From NCBI GenBank assembly GCA_029262355.1, contig JAJCZO010000269.1, forward strand, positions 1 through 34,585: DNA of 34,585 nucleotides, read 5' to 3'. Below are positions 23,703 through 33,097 of the stretch, piece after piece. Position 1 is the first letter of the stretch. Each line of letters begins with the position of its first letter. Source of the stretch: Deltaproteobacteria bacterium (GTDB taxonomy: Bacteria > Desulfobacterota > Binatia > UBA12015). The notes below the pieces were generated by a model that had not been told where the DNA came from, did no database searches, and saw only the letters and a list, made by a program, of their open reading frames with translations. The translations under genes and the position numbers were made by a program.

Positions 23703-24236
23703 TCAGGAGCAGGAGAAGCTGCAGTCGTCTCCGACGGGGAAGGCTTCGCATGTCTTCCTCGCCCCGGCACACGTCCCAGCCAAGACGCCGCTACACTCGA
23801 CGGCAGGATCCGATGTCGAGACCGTGTTCCTACAGACACCGAAAGTGCTCATTTCGAAGTTGCCTTCGTCCCCCTCCACGAGCAGGCAGCCGTCTGGGAA
23901 TGTGCCGTCTTCGCAGACCTCCGAGATGATCTGTACACCCTCATACCCAAGCCCATTCTCGTCCTGACAGTCCGCCCCTAGAACGAGCCGCGTCACCTGT
24001 GTCCGTGGGGATTGCTCGACTCGCGTTGCCCTGAGGATGCCTCCGCCACTGCAGTCACAGGTCGATGTCTCTGGACCTGCTGCGCCCCAGCACTCCGCGG
24101 TCTCGTCGAGGAGGTCCGACAAGCCCTCCCCCGATCGGATCAGGTCTTCAATGAAGGGGTCGGTGCTCGCTCCATCGCCACAAGCCAATAGGCTGGAGGA
24201 CAAGGCGACCAGAAGCACGAGGCGAACGGCGTTCAT
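23703..24236 (-). CDS. Cys-rich lipoprotein of unknown function
   Basis: This 177-residue lipoprotein reads MNAVRLVLLVALSSSLLAC, with the lipobox Cys at residue 19. The start at 24236 is preferred to the ATG two codons upstream because GGAG then sits at proper spacing. The mature protein has about 13 more cysteines in short motifs (AECWGA, STCDCSGGG, ADCQDE, EVCEDG, DGCLLVEGDEGN, GVCRN, VECSG, GTCAGARKTCEAF, DDCSFSCS), so it is probably disulfide-rich and extracytoplasmic. The motif CEDGTFPDGCLLVEGDEG hints at a small surface-domain family, but I cannot name it. Confidence 0.75.
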   Translation of the reverse strand: MNAVRLVLLVALSSSLLACGDGASTDPFIEDLIRSGEGLSDLLDETAECWGAAGPETSTCDCSGGGILRATRVEQSPRTQVTRLVLGADCQDENGLGYEGVQIISEVCEDGTFPDGCLLVEGDEGNFEMSTFGVCRNTVSTSDPAVECSGVLAGTCAGARKTCEAFPVGDDCSFSCS

Positions 24237-24501
24237 TGGCATCTCCGATCACGCCCATCCTGAGCGTCAGAACTTCCAGTGAGAATCTGCCCATGCCATA
24301 GGCCAGAGGCTCAGGCGCCGCAACAAAAGCGGGCCTGCATCCGCATCCATCGGTGACACCCGTGGGCGTCCAGTGGGTTCCCGCTCGTCCCGCCGTCGCC
24401 CGCTTCACCGGAAAGGGGGCCCCACCCGCGGCGGAATTGTTGTATATCCGGGATGCCGGTACACCGGTGTCTCTCAAACCCAGGACGGGAGTACGCGAAT
24501 C

Positions 24502-26229
24502 ATGCACGATGTCGTAATTCGAGGTGGCTGGATCGTCGACGGAACTGGGGCTCCCAAGCGTCGAGGCGATGTGGCCATCGACGGCGACCGCCTGGTGGCC
24601 GTCGGCGTGGTCGACGCGCCGGGACGTCGCGAGATCGACGCTGCCGGTGCGATCGTCACGCCCGGCTGGGTCGACATCCACACGCACTACGACGGCCAGG
24701 TCACGTGGGATCCCGAGCTATCTCCTTCTGGCTGGCACGGCGTGACCACGGTCGTGATGGGAAACTGTGGTGTCGGCTTTGCTCCGGTTCGCGCGGAGTC
24801 GCGGGATTTCCTCGTTCAGCTCATGGAGGGGGTCGAGGACATCCCCGGAAGCGCGCTGACGGAAGGGATGTCGTGGAACTGGGAGAGCTTCAGCGAGTAC
24901 CTCGAAGAGGTCGATCGGAGCCCGAAGTCGATCGACGTCGCCGCCATGCTCGCCCATGGAGCGCTGCGCGGGTACGTCCTCGGCGACGGTCGCCCCAACG
25001 ATCCCGCAACCGCAGCCGAGATCGAGGAGATGTGCCGGATCGCAAGCGAGGCGATCGAAGCCGGCGCCGTTGGAATCTCGACGACCCGCACCTTGGGCCA
25101 CCGCGCGGGGGACGGCGAGCCAGCGGCCGGTACCTTCGCCGGCTCCGACGAGTTGATCGGTATTGGTGCGGCTCTCAAGGGGCATGGACGCCGCATCTTC
25201 TCCGTCGTCACGGATCACATCTTCACCGGTGGAGACACAGCCGCCGGAGAGTTCGCCTGGATGGCCGAGATCTCCAGAGCCAATGGCGTTCCCGTGACGT
25301 ACATGGTTCTCGACATTCCGGGCAGGCCAGACCGATGGAAGGGCTGCCTGTCCGAAGGACTCGAGCTCTCTCGAGACGGCGTCCAGTTGGTGCCGCAGGT
25401 CGCGGGGAAGCCGGCTTCCGTGATGGTCGGATTCGAGTCGAGCGACCACCTCTTCTCCGGACACGCCGGTTACCAGCGACTCGCCGAGCTTGGTTACGAA
25501 GAACGGCTGACGGAGTTGCGCAAGCCTGAGGTCCGCGCGGCCATCCTCGCCGAGGAAGTCGTTCCGGCAAGTGCCATGATGGCCGTCATGCATGCGTCCC
25601 TCGAGCGCATCTTCCCCCTCTCCGACCCGCCCAACTATGAGCCAGCACCCGAACAGAGCCTCGCGGCGATCGCACGACGCGAGGGCATCTCCGCCTTGGA
25701 GGTCGCCTACGACCGGATGCTCGAACGCGACGGACACGAGCTTCTCTACATGCCCGCCTTGGGTTTCGGCGGCGGAAACTTGAACAACCTGCACTCCATG
25801 CTCACGCATCCCGACACCGTGCTCGGGCTCTCCGACGGCGGCGCGCACGTGGGCATCATCTGCGACGGCTCGATGCCGACCTTCATGCTGACGCACTGGG
25901 TGCGCGACCGTCCGGGCGAGACGCTATCTCTCGAGCAGGCGGTGAACATCCAGACGCAACGCACGGCGAAGCTCTTCGGCTTCGACGATCGCGGCGTTCT
26001 TGCTCCCGGCTACCTGGCCGATGTGAATGTCATCGACTTCGAGCAGCTGAGGTTGGATACGCCGTCGATGGCCTACGACCTACCGGCTGGTGGCAAGCGG
26101 CTGATTCAAGGGGCATCGGGCTACGTTGCGACGCTCAAATCCGGAGAGATCATTCGCGAGAACGACGCGAGCACGGGAGCACACCCCGGCAAGCTGCTCC
26201 GCGGACCGCAGGAACTTCGAGGCGGCTGA
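24502..26229 (+). CDS. N-acyl-D-amino-acid deacylase-like amidohydrolase
   Basis: This 575-residue member of the amidohydrolase superfamily resembles the D-aminoacylase (N-acyl-D-amino-acid deacylase) branch. The metal-binding HxH is in GWVDIHTHYDGQ (His60, His62). HGVTTVVMGNCGVGFAPV (with Cys89), EAGAVGISTTRTLG, SDGGAHVGIICDGSMPTFML and the cyclic-amidohydrolase C-terminal strands (GVLAPGYLADVNVIDFEQLR) are all present. The family removes acyl groups from D-amino acids or related amides using one or two zinc ions; the actual substrate here is unknown. No signal peptide is seen. The ATG at 24502 begins the typical MHDVVIRGGWIVDGTG strand, so upstream in-frame starts are rejected. Confidence 0.88.
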   Translation: MHDVVIRGGWIVDGTGAPKRRGDVAIDGDRLVAVGVVDAPGRREIDAAGAIVTPGWVDIHTHYDGQVTWDPELSPSGWHGVTTVVMGNCGVGFAPVRAESRDFLVQLMEGVEDIPGSALTEGMSWNWESFSEYLEEVDRSPKSIDVAAMLAHGALRGYVLGDGRPNDPATAAEIEEMCRIASEAIEAGAVGISTTRTLGHRAGDGEPAAGTFAGSDELIGIGAALKGHGRRIFSVVTDHIFTGGDTAAGEFAWMAEISRANGVPVTYMVLDIPGRPDRWKGCLSEGLELSRDGVQLVPQVAGKPASVMVGFESSDHLFSGHAGYQRLAELGYEERLTELRKPEVRAAILAEEVVPASAMMAVMHASLERIFPLSDPPNYEPAPEQSLAAIARREGISALEVAYDRMLERDGHELLYMPALGFGGGNLNNLHSMLTHPDTVLGLSDGGAHVGIICDGSMPTFMLTHWVRDRPGETLSLEQAVNIQTQRTAKLFGFDDRGVLAPGYLADVNVIDFEQLRLDTPSMAYDLPAGGKRLIQGASGYVATLKSGEIIRENDASTGAHPGKLLRGPQELRGG

Positions 26230-26285
26230 GAGGGCTTCGCCTCCGCGGACGTCGGGCGCGACCTCGTGCCGCGGCCAGGGGGTCC

Positions 26286-29045
26286 TCAGTCGCCAACCGG
26301 CTTGGCGACCGTCTTCTTCTTCGCCACGGTCTTCTTCGCTCCGGCCTTCTTCGTTGCCGGCTTCCGTGTGCCCGGCGCCTTCTTCGCCGCCACCTTCTTC
26401 TTGGATGAAGCCTTCTTCTTGGTTGCCCTGGCCTTCTTGCCCGGGATGCCGCCCTTGGCGATGATCGCCTCGCGGCGAATCGCGAGCAGCTCGTACGCAC
26501 GCTCGGGCGTCATCTCCTCGAGGCGGTCGCCCTTGCCGAGCGACGCGTTCGTCTCGCCATCGGTGACATAGATGCCAAAACGACCGTCCTTGGCCGTGAC
26601 CTTCTTCTCGCTCACCGGATCGAGGTCGAACTCCTTGAGCGGGCCCTTGGCGGCCATGTTCTGCCCGCGTCGCTTGTAGACCTTCGGCTCGCTGAAAATC
26701 TCCAGCGCCTGCTCCAACGAGATCTCGAGGAGCATGTCCTCGGAATCGATGTTCCGGTAGTCCTTCGCCTTCACGACATACGGCCCATACCGACCGTTGT
26801 TCGCCAAGATGCTGACACCATCCGCGGGGTCGTCGCCGAGGTGGCGCGGAAGCTGCAGGAGTGACGTCGCATCCTCCAGCGTCACGTCCTCCAAGGCCAT
26901 GGTCTTGAACAGCGACGACATCTTCGGCTTCTCCATCCCGGGAGGAGGATTGTCGTGGTCGCCCCACTGCACATAGGGGCCATACCGCCCGTTCTTCGCG
27001 TAGACCGGGAGCCCGTCGAGCTCGCCAATCGGATCGGTCGTCTTCGGGGCGGCCAGCAACTCGAGCGCCTTCTCGACGGTCAGCTCATCGGGCGTGAGAT
27101 CGTCGGGCACGCTCGCCGTGTCTTCGCCGCGCTTCACGTACGGCCCGTACTTGCCCGGCTTCGCGACGATCAGGTTGCCATCCTCATCGTCGCCGAGGGG
27201 AAACGTGTTGATCTCTGCGGCATCGATGTTGTCGAGGTTCTCCTCGACCAACCGCTTCAGTCCCAGCAGCGCGTGTTGACCATCGCCGGCTTCGGCCGTG
27301 ATCGCCTCCGTGTCACCGTCACCCGTGTCGCCGAAGTAGAAGCGCTTGAGCCATTTGTCCTTCTGGCGGTCGCCGCGCGAAATCGCGTCGAGATCGGTAT
27401 CGATCGATGCCGTGAAGTCATAGTCGACGATCGCGTTGAAATGTTCTTCGAGGAGCCGAATCACCGCGAACGCCGTCCATGTCGGCACGAGCGCTTGCCC
27501 CTTCTTCCATACGTACCCGCGATCCTGGATGGTCTGGATGATCGACGCCCACGTGGACGGGCGGCCGATGCCCAGCTCTTCGAGGCGCTTGACCAGCGAC
27601 GCCTCGGTGAAACGCGCCGGCGGTGAGGTCATGTGCCCATTCGGGGTGATCGAGTCGATCGCTACCGAGTCACCCTTCTGAAGTGGTGGGAGCAGTGCTT
27701 CCTTGTCTGCGGCGTCTTCGCCGGTCTCTTCTTTCGATGCGACGTAGACGGCTCGGTAGCCCGGGAACGTGATCGTGGTCCCGGAGGCCGCGAATTCGCA
27801 ATCCGCGGTTTCGCCGGTCGTCGGGTCCGCCGAGCCGGCACCGACGCGCACCGACACGGTGACACCCGCGGCATCCGCCATCTGCGAGGCCAGAGTGCGC
27901 TGCCACACCAGCCGGTACAAAGCGAGTTCCTGGCTGTTCAGCTCCGGCGAGAGCGCCTTCGGACTGCGGAACGGCGTGCTCGGACGGATCGCCTCGTGGG
28001 CTTCTTGTGCGTTCTTGACCTTGGACGAGTACTGCTTGGGTCCGGCGTTCAGGTATTGGGCGCCATATTCGCCCTCCACGGCGGTGCGCGCCGCCTGCAT
28101 GGCCTCGTTGGACAGAACGACGTTGTCCGTACGCATGTAGGTAATGTAGCCGCGCTCGTACAATCCCTGGGCGACGCGCATCACTTGCGAGGACGACAGC
28201 CGTAGCTTCCGGCCGCCCTCCTGCTGCAGCGTGGAGGTCATGAACGGCGCCTTCGGCGACGACCGATATGGCTTCTCTTCGACCGAGCGAACCAAGAATG
28301 AAGCGCCCGCGAGGCCGGCAGCCAGCCCCACCGCGCGCGCCTCGTTGATCGCAATGACCTTGTCGGAGGCCTGGCCCTGGTCGTCGAAGTCCTTTCCCGA
28401 GGCGACCTTCGAGCCGTCGACCGACACGAGCTTCGCGTCGAAAGACGGGCTCGTCCCCGTGACCACGTCGATGTCCCAGTAGTCGGCGGTGACGAACTTG
28501 ATGCGATCGCGTTCCCTAGCGACGATCAGTCGCACCGACGGGCTCTGCACCCGCCCGGCCGACAGCCCCCGATTGACGCGGCGCCACAGGACCGGAGACA
28601 CCTCATATCCATAGAGGCGGTCGAGCAGCCGGCGGGTCTCGGCCGCGTCGACGAGCCCGTAGTCCAGATCGCGCGGGTTGTTCACGGCGTATTCGATCGC
28701 CGACTTGTTGACCTCGTGGAAAACCATCCGCTTTACGGGCACTTTTGGCTTCAGATACTCCAACAAGTGCCAGGCGATGGCCTCGCCCTCGCGGTCTTCA
28801 TCTGTCGCGAGATAGAGCTCGGACGCCTGCTTGAGGGCCGCCTTGAGCTCCTTCACGACCGTTTTCCCACGCTCCGTCAGCTCGTAGGTCGGCTTGAAGC
28901 CGTTGTCGACGTCGATATTCAGCCCTTTTGACGGCAAATCGGCCACATGACCCACCGACGCCCGCACGTCGAAGTCGCTCCCTAGGAACTTGGACAGGGT
29001 CTTCGCCTTCGCGGGCGACTCGACGACAACGAGTGGCTTGGCCAT
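26286..29045 (-). CDS. topA: DNA topoisomerase I (type IA)
   Basis: This 919-residue type IA topoisomerase relaxes negatively supercoiled DNA through a 5'-phosphotyrosine. The Toprim domain is seen in PLVVVESPAKAKTLSKFLG (Glu9) and ATDEDREGEAIAWHLLE (Asp82, Asp84). The active-site Tyr303 is in ITYMRTDN, and GLSAGRVQSPSVRLI is conserved. Instead of zinc fingers, the C-terminus has four Toprim_C-type repeats with GKYGPYV, GRYGPYV (twice) and GRFGIYV. A tail of about 50 residues, rich in Lys and Ala (ATKKKASSKKKVAAKKAPGT and similar), follows and presumably binds DNA. The start at 29045 (MAKPLVVVES) matches the family. It converges on the amidohydrolase gene and diverges from the histidine kinase. 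Confidence 0.97.
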   Translation of the reverse strand: MAKPLVVVESPAKAKTLSKFLGSDFDVRASVGHVADLPSKGLNIDVDNGFKPTYELTERGKTVVKELKAALKQASELYLATDEDREGEAIAWHLLEYLKPKVPVKRMVFHEVNKSAIEYAVNNPRDLDYGLVDAAETRRLLDRLYGYEVSPVLWRRVNRGLSAGRVQSPSVRLIVARERDRIKFVTADYWDIDVVTGTSPSFDAKLVSVDGSKVASGKDFDDQGQASDKVIAINEARAVGLAAGLAGASFLVRSVEEKPYRSSPKAPFMTSTLQQEGGRKLRLSSSQVMRVAQGLYERGYITYMRTDNVVLSNEAMQAARTAVEGEYGAQYLNAGPKQYSSKVKNAQEAHEAIRPSTPFRSPKALSPELNSQELALYRLVWQRTLASQMADAAGVTVSVRVGAGSADPTTGETADCEFAASGTTITFPGYRAVYVASKEETGEDAADKEALLPPLQKGDSVAIDSITPNGHMTSPPARFTEASLVKRLEELGIGRPSTWASIIQTIQDRGYVWKKGQALVPTWTAFAVIRLLEEHFNAIVDYDFTASIDTDLDAISRGDRQKDKWLKRFYFGDTGDGDTEAITAEAGDGQHALLGLKRLVEENLDNIDAAEINTFPLGDDEDGNLIVAKPGKYGPYVKRGEDTASVPDDLTPDELTVEKALELLAAPKTTDPIGELDGLPVYAKNGRYGPYVQWGDHDNPPPGMEKPKMSSLFKTMALEDVTLEDATSLLQLPRHLGDDPADGVSILANNGRYGPYVVKAKDYRNIDSEDMLLEISLEQALEIFSEPKVYKRRGQNMAAKGPLKEFDLDPVSEKKVTAKDGRFGIYVTDGETNASLGKGDRLEEMTPERAYELLAIRREAIIAKGGIPGKKARATKKKASSKKKVAAKKAPGTRKPATKKAGAKKTVAKKKTVAKPVGD

Positions 29046-29157
29046 TGGTGTCTCTCGCTTGGGGATCAGAAGCGCCGTTGTCAAGGGATCGTGTGCCCGA
29101 GGTGAGCCAAGGCTACGATAACCGGGCACTTTCCAGGATCCGCCGAGCGGGGCGCTC

Positions 29158-29183
29158 GTTGCAACTTCGGCACGTGTTGCAAC
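29158..29183. promoter_or_regulatory. paired GTTGCAAC palindromes between topA and kinase
   Basis: The perfect 8-bp palindrome GTTGCAAC occurs at 29158-29165 and 29176-29183, and each copy continues as the 10-bp direct repeat GTTGCAACTT, with 18 bp between starts. They lie 113 bp upstream of topA and about 205 bp upstream of the histidine kinase start, in the 342-bp divergent region. This looks like a two-site operator; the factor is unknown. I see nothing else in that region. Confidence 0.45.
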
Positions 29184-29387
29184 TTTCCTTTAGCCACGTC
29201 CGCGGGAGGCTGACGACGCGTTCCTTGCGAGCGAACCGGTCCGGCACCTCGGTTCCGTCGCTGATTCGCCGCTCGGCGGCGTTCACTTGACGCTCAGAGC
29301 GCGAAACGGACCGAACGACGGTGCATGCGAGCTGGCATACGGTTTGCATAAGCGTTTTGGGCTGACTCACGGCTGTCGGCCGAAATC

Positions 29388-31205
29388 ATGGGAAGCGAAG
29401 GACGCGTCAGGGACGACCTCGGAGTCATCAACGAATGGCTCTCCCACACTCGGCTTCGCGCCGTGGCTCTCGTGGCCGTCTTTGCGACCGCCGTGGCCAT
29501 CACGGGCGGGCAGATCGACCTTCTCGTGGCCTATTGCGTGCTCGGGGGTGTGGCCCTCTTCTCGCTGTGGGCGATGCGCTGGCGGAGGCGTGGCCTGTTC
29601 GAGCTACCCTTCTTCTACGCGCAGCACTTCGTCGACCTGAGCGCCATCACCATCGGCATCGGCGCAGCAACGCAGGGGACTTTGGCGCTTCTCCTTCGGC
29701 CCCTGTTCGCGCTCGTGATCATCCCCGCGGGCCTCGTGTCGATCCCCTCGGGACTCATCGTCGCCGGGGGCGCGACCGTGGGGCACGAGATCCTCCTTGG
29801 GCTCGAGCGCGGCTTCTCGATGGCGACCCTCACGAGCGTCGAATCGCTCGGTCCGAGCTTTCTGTTCTTCCTCATCGCGCAGCAGTGCTTCTTCTACGGC
29901 GACCACCTCGAACAAAAGAACACCGCGCTCGCACTCCTCGCCGACCGCCTCGAAGACAGCCGACGGGGCTTGGCCGAGCTCGTCGGCATCGCGCGAGTGC
30001 TGAACTCGACGATCGAATCGCCCGAAGTGCTGGCGCGTGTGAACGGCCTCGCCCGCGAGCGGCTCTCCGCTGCTTGGAGCGCCACTCTTCTCATCGATCT
30101 CTCCCGAGAGACATTCCGCGTGGCGGCGGGCGCGCACGCGGATCAGCCGAGCGACAGCGCGCCGGCGATGGATATGCCGATTGCTGCGTGGCCGGGGATC
30201 GGGCGTCTCTCGCGTGAGCGTCGGGTCTTGCTCCTCGACGACGAGGCAGCCAACATCCCGGACCTCCTCACCGACGGGCGACCACTTCGCTGCGTATTAC
30301 TCGCCGGCCTCTTCCGCGACGAGGCGCTGGTCGGGGCCCTCGCGGTAGGCCACTCGGAGCTGCCGGCCAATGCGGACCCGAACCTCGCGCTCGAGCGTCT
30401 GGTCGTCATCGCCGAACACGCAACGATCGCGCTCGGCAACGCCCAGCTGCTGGAAGAGGCCCGCGAGGCGAGTTCGCTCAAGTCCGAGTTCGTGGCAACC
30501 ATGTCACACGAGCTTCGGACCCCGCTCAATGTGATCCTCGGGTACACCGAGATGCTGCGCGACGACTCCCAGGCGTCCCCCGGCGAGGTTCGAGCGCTGC
30601 TCGACCGTATCGACGCCAGCAGCCGCGATCTCCTCGACCTCATCGACACGACGCTGCAGGTGGGACGATTGGAGGCTGGCGCCATCACGGTGCAGCGAGA
30701 GCTCGTTCGAACCGGCGACCTTCTCGATTCCTTCGCAGCGAGCACCGCTGGACTGCCGCGCCAGTCCGGTGTTTGCCTCGACTGGGATTGTCGCGTGGAC
30801 CCGCAGAGTGCCACGTATTCCGACCCCGCCAAGATGGCCTTGATCGTTCGCAACCTCGTCAGCAACGCGTTGAAGTTCACCTGCAGCGGCACGGTGCAGG
30901 TCATCGTCCGCCGCGAAGCTGGAACGCTCCAGATCGAGGTGCAGGACACGGGGATCGGAATCCCCCCGGAGAAGCTCCCGGTGGTCTTCGACATGTTCCG
31001 TCAGGTCGACGCGCGTCCACACAGCGGCCAGAACGGCGTCGGGCTGGGCTTGTACATCGTCGATCAACTGGTGCGACGCCTTGGCGGCCGAATCGAGGTC
31101 GAGAGCGCCCTCGAACGGGGCACGTCATTCGTCGTTCACCTACCCGGCTTTCAAGACGCCGAGAACATCCCGATCGACGTCGCGGCCTCCGCACCCCCCG
31201 CCTAG
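29388..31205 (+). CDS. membrane sensor histidine kinase with GAF domain
   Basis: This 605-residue kinase has an N-terminal membrane domain with about five to six hydrophobic helices (about 24-170). A GAF-like domain follows (about 195-350, with LVGIARVLNSTIESPEVL and ALVGALAVGHSEL). HisKA has FVATMSHELRTPLNVILGY (phospho-acceptor His374), and the ATPase domain has N-box LVRNLVSNALKFT (Asn493), G1 DTGIGIP, F-box FDMFRQ and G2 GVGLGLYIV. It autophosphorylates and would pass phosphate to a response regulator, but none is encoded nearby, so it is an orphan kinase. The signal is unknown. The ATG at 29388 is the first start; there is no strong ribosome-binding site. Confidence 0.93.
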   Translation: MGSEGRVRDDLGVINEWLSHTRLRAVALVAVFATAVAITGGQIDLLVAYCVLGGVALFSLWAMRWRRRGLFELPFFYAQHFVDLSAITIGIGAATQGTLALLLRPLFALVIIPAGLVSIPSGLIVAGGATVGHEILLGLERGFSMATLTSVESLGPSFLFFLIAQQCFFYGDHLEQKNTALALLADRLEDSRRGLAELVGIARVLNSTIESPEVLARVNGLARERLSAAWSATLLIDLSRETFRVAAGAHADQPSDSAPAMDMPIAAWPGIGRLSRERRVLLLDDEAANIPDLLTDGRPLRCVLLAGLFRDEALVGALAVGHSELPANADPNLALERLVVIAEHATIALGNAQLLEEAREASSLKSEFVATMSHELRTPLNVILGYTEMLRDDSQASPGEVRALLDRIDASSRDLLDLIDTTLQVGRLEAGAITVQRELVRTGDLLDSFAASTAGLPRQSGVCLDWDCRVDPQSATYSDPAKMALIVRNLVSNALKFTCSGTVQVIVRREAGTLQIEVQDTGIGIPPEKLPVVFDMFRQVDARPHSGQNGVGLGLYIVDQLVRRLGGRIEVESALERGTSFVVHLPGFQDAENIPIDVAASAPPA

Positions 31206-31361
31206 AACGTCACCAGCGGTTGTCACGCAGCGCACCTCATCGCACGACGACGCGCACCGAACGAGGAACCAACCCGATTCCCGGAGGGCGGCGCCTCAGT
31301 CAGGTCCACCCGAGCGATCGAGAGGCCGAGGACCGAACATCGTCAGGGTACGACTCCACGT

Positions 31362-32882
31362 TTAGAAGAAGCCGAGGGGGCTCGTAGCGTAGCTGACGAG
31401 CAGGTTCTTCGTCTGTTGGTAGTGCTCCAGAGCCACCTTGTGGGTCTCGCGGCCCACGCCCGACTTCTTGTAGCCGCCGAAAGCCGCGTGCGCGGGATAC
31501 GCGTGATAGCAGTTCGTCCACACCCGACCGGCCTTGATGTTGCGGCCCATGCGGTACGCCCGGTTCATATCGCGCGTCCATACTCCAGCACCGAGGCCGT
31601 AGATCGTGTCGTTCGCGATCGCGAGCGCCTCGGCCTCGTCCTTGAACGTGGTAACGCTGATCACGGGTCCGAAGATCTCCTCCTGGAACACCCGCATGTC
31701 GTTCTTGCCTTCGAAGATGGTTGGCTGGACGTAGAAGCCCTTCGCGAAACCACCCGACATCTCCTCGACGCCACCACCCACGAGGACCTTGGCGCCCTCG
31801 TCTCGTGCGACCTTCATGTAGCCCATGATCTTCTCGAACTGCTCCGAGGATGCCTGTGCACCGACCATGGTCTCCGTATCCAACGGATTTCCGCGCTTGA
31901 TCTGATTGGTTCTCGAAACGACCATGTCCATGAAGCTCTCGTAGATCGATTCGTGGACCAATCCACGTGACGGACACGTGCAGACTTCACCTTGGTTCAA
32001 GAACGCGAGCACCATCCCCTCGACAGCCTTGCTAACGTACTCGTCCTCTTGGTCGAGAACGTCTTCGAAGTAGATGTTCGGAGACTTCCCGCCGAGTTCG
32101 ACAGTGGACGGAATGATGTTCTCTGCTGCGTACTTCAAGATCTGTGAACCAACAGCAGTCGAGCCGGTAAAGGCGATCTTCGCAATCCGCTCGCTCGTGG
32201 CCAAGGCCTTGCCGGCCTCCTCGCCGTAGCCGTTCACGATGTTCACGACCCCAGGAGGCAGCAGGTCGCCGACGAGCTCCATTACGAGCAAGATCGACGC
32301 AGGCGTTTGCTCCGCAGGCTTGAGCACGACGCAGTTCCCAGCAGCGAGAGCCGGCGCGAGCTTCCAGGCCGCCATTAGGATCGGGAAGTTCCATGGAATG
32401 ATCTGCCCGACGACGCCGAGCGGTTCGTGGATGTGATACGAGACCGTGGTCGCGTCGATCTCGGCGAGACCACCTTCCTGGGCGCGAATACAGCCCGCGA
32501 AGTACCGGAAGTGATCGACGGCCAACGGCAGGTCGGCCGCCAGCGTCTCCCGCACGCCCTTACCGTTGTCCCAGGTCTCGGCAATTGCGAGCATCTCCAG
32601 GTTCGCCTCGATGCGATCCGCGACCTTCAGCAAGATACCGGAGCGTTCTGTCACCGAGGTCTGCCCCCACGCATCCTTCGCCGCGTGAGCTGCATCGAGC
32701 GCCTTGTCGACGTCCGCGGCGGACGAGCGCGCGATCTCGCAAAACAGCTCGCCGGTCACGGGGGTGATGTTCCCGAAGTACTCGCCCTTGACCGGCGGCA
32801 CCCACCGGCCGCCGATGTAGTTCTCGTAGCGTGACTTGAATTTCACCGGCGAGTCGGCGTGGCCTGGATTGTCGTAGATCAT
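31362..32882 (-). CDS. NAD(P)-dependent aldehyde dehydrogenase, AldB/ExaC type
   Basis: This 506-residue enzyme oxidises an aldehyde to a carboxylic acid with NAD(P). Catalytic residues are Cys301 ([11 protein letters not shown]), Glu262 ([12 protein letters not shown]) and Asn165 (IIPWNFP). The cofactor-binding lysine is in [10 protein letters not shown], and FTGSTAVGS is present. The motif GEVCTCPSR, the start [16 protein letters not shown] and the length match the AldB/ExaC/AcoD group, which acts on acetaldehyde and related short aldehydes. AAGGAG sits about 8 nt before the ATG. It has no catabolic partner gene next to it, so the pathway is unclear. The histidine kinase converges on it across 156 bp in which I see no gene. 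Confidence 0.95.
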   Translation of the reverse strand: MIYDNPGHADSPVKFKSRYENYIGGRWVPPVKGEYFGNITPVTGELFCEIARSSAADVDKALDAAHAAKDAWGQTSVTERSGILLKVADRIEANLEMLAIAETWDNGKGVRETLAADLPLAVDHFRYFAGCIRAQEGGLAEIDATTVSYHIHEPLGVVGQIIPWNFPILMAAWKLAPALAAGNCVVLKPAEQTPASILLVMELVGDLLPPGVVNIVNGYGEEAGKALATSERIAKIAFTGSTAVGSQILKYAAENIIPSTVELGGKSPNIYFEDVLDQEDEYVSKAVEGMVLAFLNQGEVCTCPSRGLVHESIYESFMDMVVSRTNQIKRGNPLDTETMVGAQASSEQFEKIMGYMKVARDEGAKVLVGGGVEEMSGGFAKGFYVQPTIFEGKNDMRVFQEEIFGPVISVTTFKDEAEALAIANDTIYGLGAGVWTRDMNRAYRMGRNIKAGRVWTNCYHAYPAHAAFGGYKKSGVGRETHKVALEHYQQTKNLLVSYATSPLGFF

Positions 32883-33097
32883 GGCGTCTCCTTCACGTAT
32901 TCCCGTGTATCCGGGGCTCGGATTCTCGTGCCGTCCGCACGTTCGCTCGCGTCCGCCCCCGGATCAAGCCATTCCCTCCCGGCCGCGGACAGCCTCACTG
33001 TGAAGACTGGAGCTAGGATCGCCAGCGGAGCTCCGCCCCGAAGATTGGCGGGAACTCAGGGGCGTACCTGTTCGACCCGCGGACCACCCTCGTCGGG
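32883..33097. other. intergenic region upstream of the aldehyde dehydrogenase gene
   Basis: These 215 bp hold no gene. A small dyad, CACG-tattcc-CGTG, lies just upstream of the aldehyde dehydrogenase ribosome-binding site (about 32895-32908). It could be part of an operator, but arms of 4 bp are weak evidence. Confidence 0.3.

Noticed and set aside
24718-25896. 392-codon minus-strand frame within the amidohydrolase gene
   Set aside because: It is antisense to clear metal-binding motifs and shows no family features of its own.
26219-26243. GAGGCG/CGCCTC hairpin at the amidohydrolase 3' end
   Set aside because: Only a 6-bp stem with a 13-nt loop and no T-run; too weak to call a terminator.
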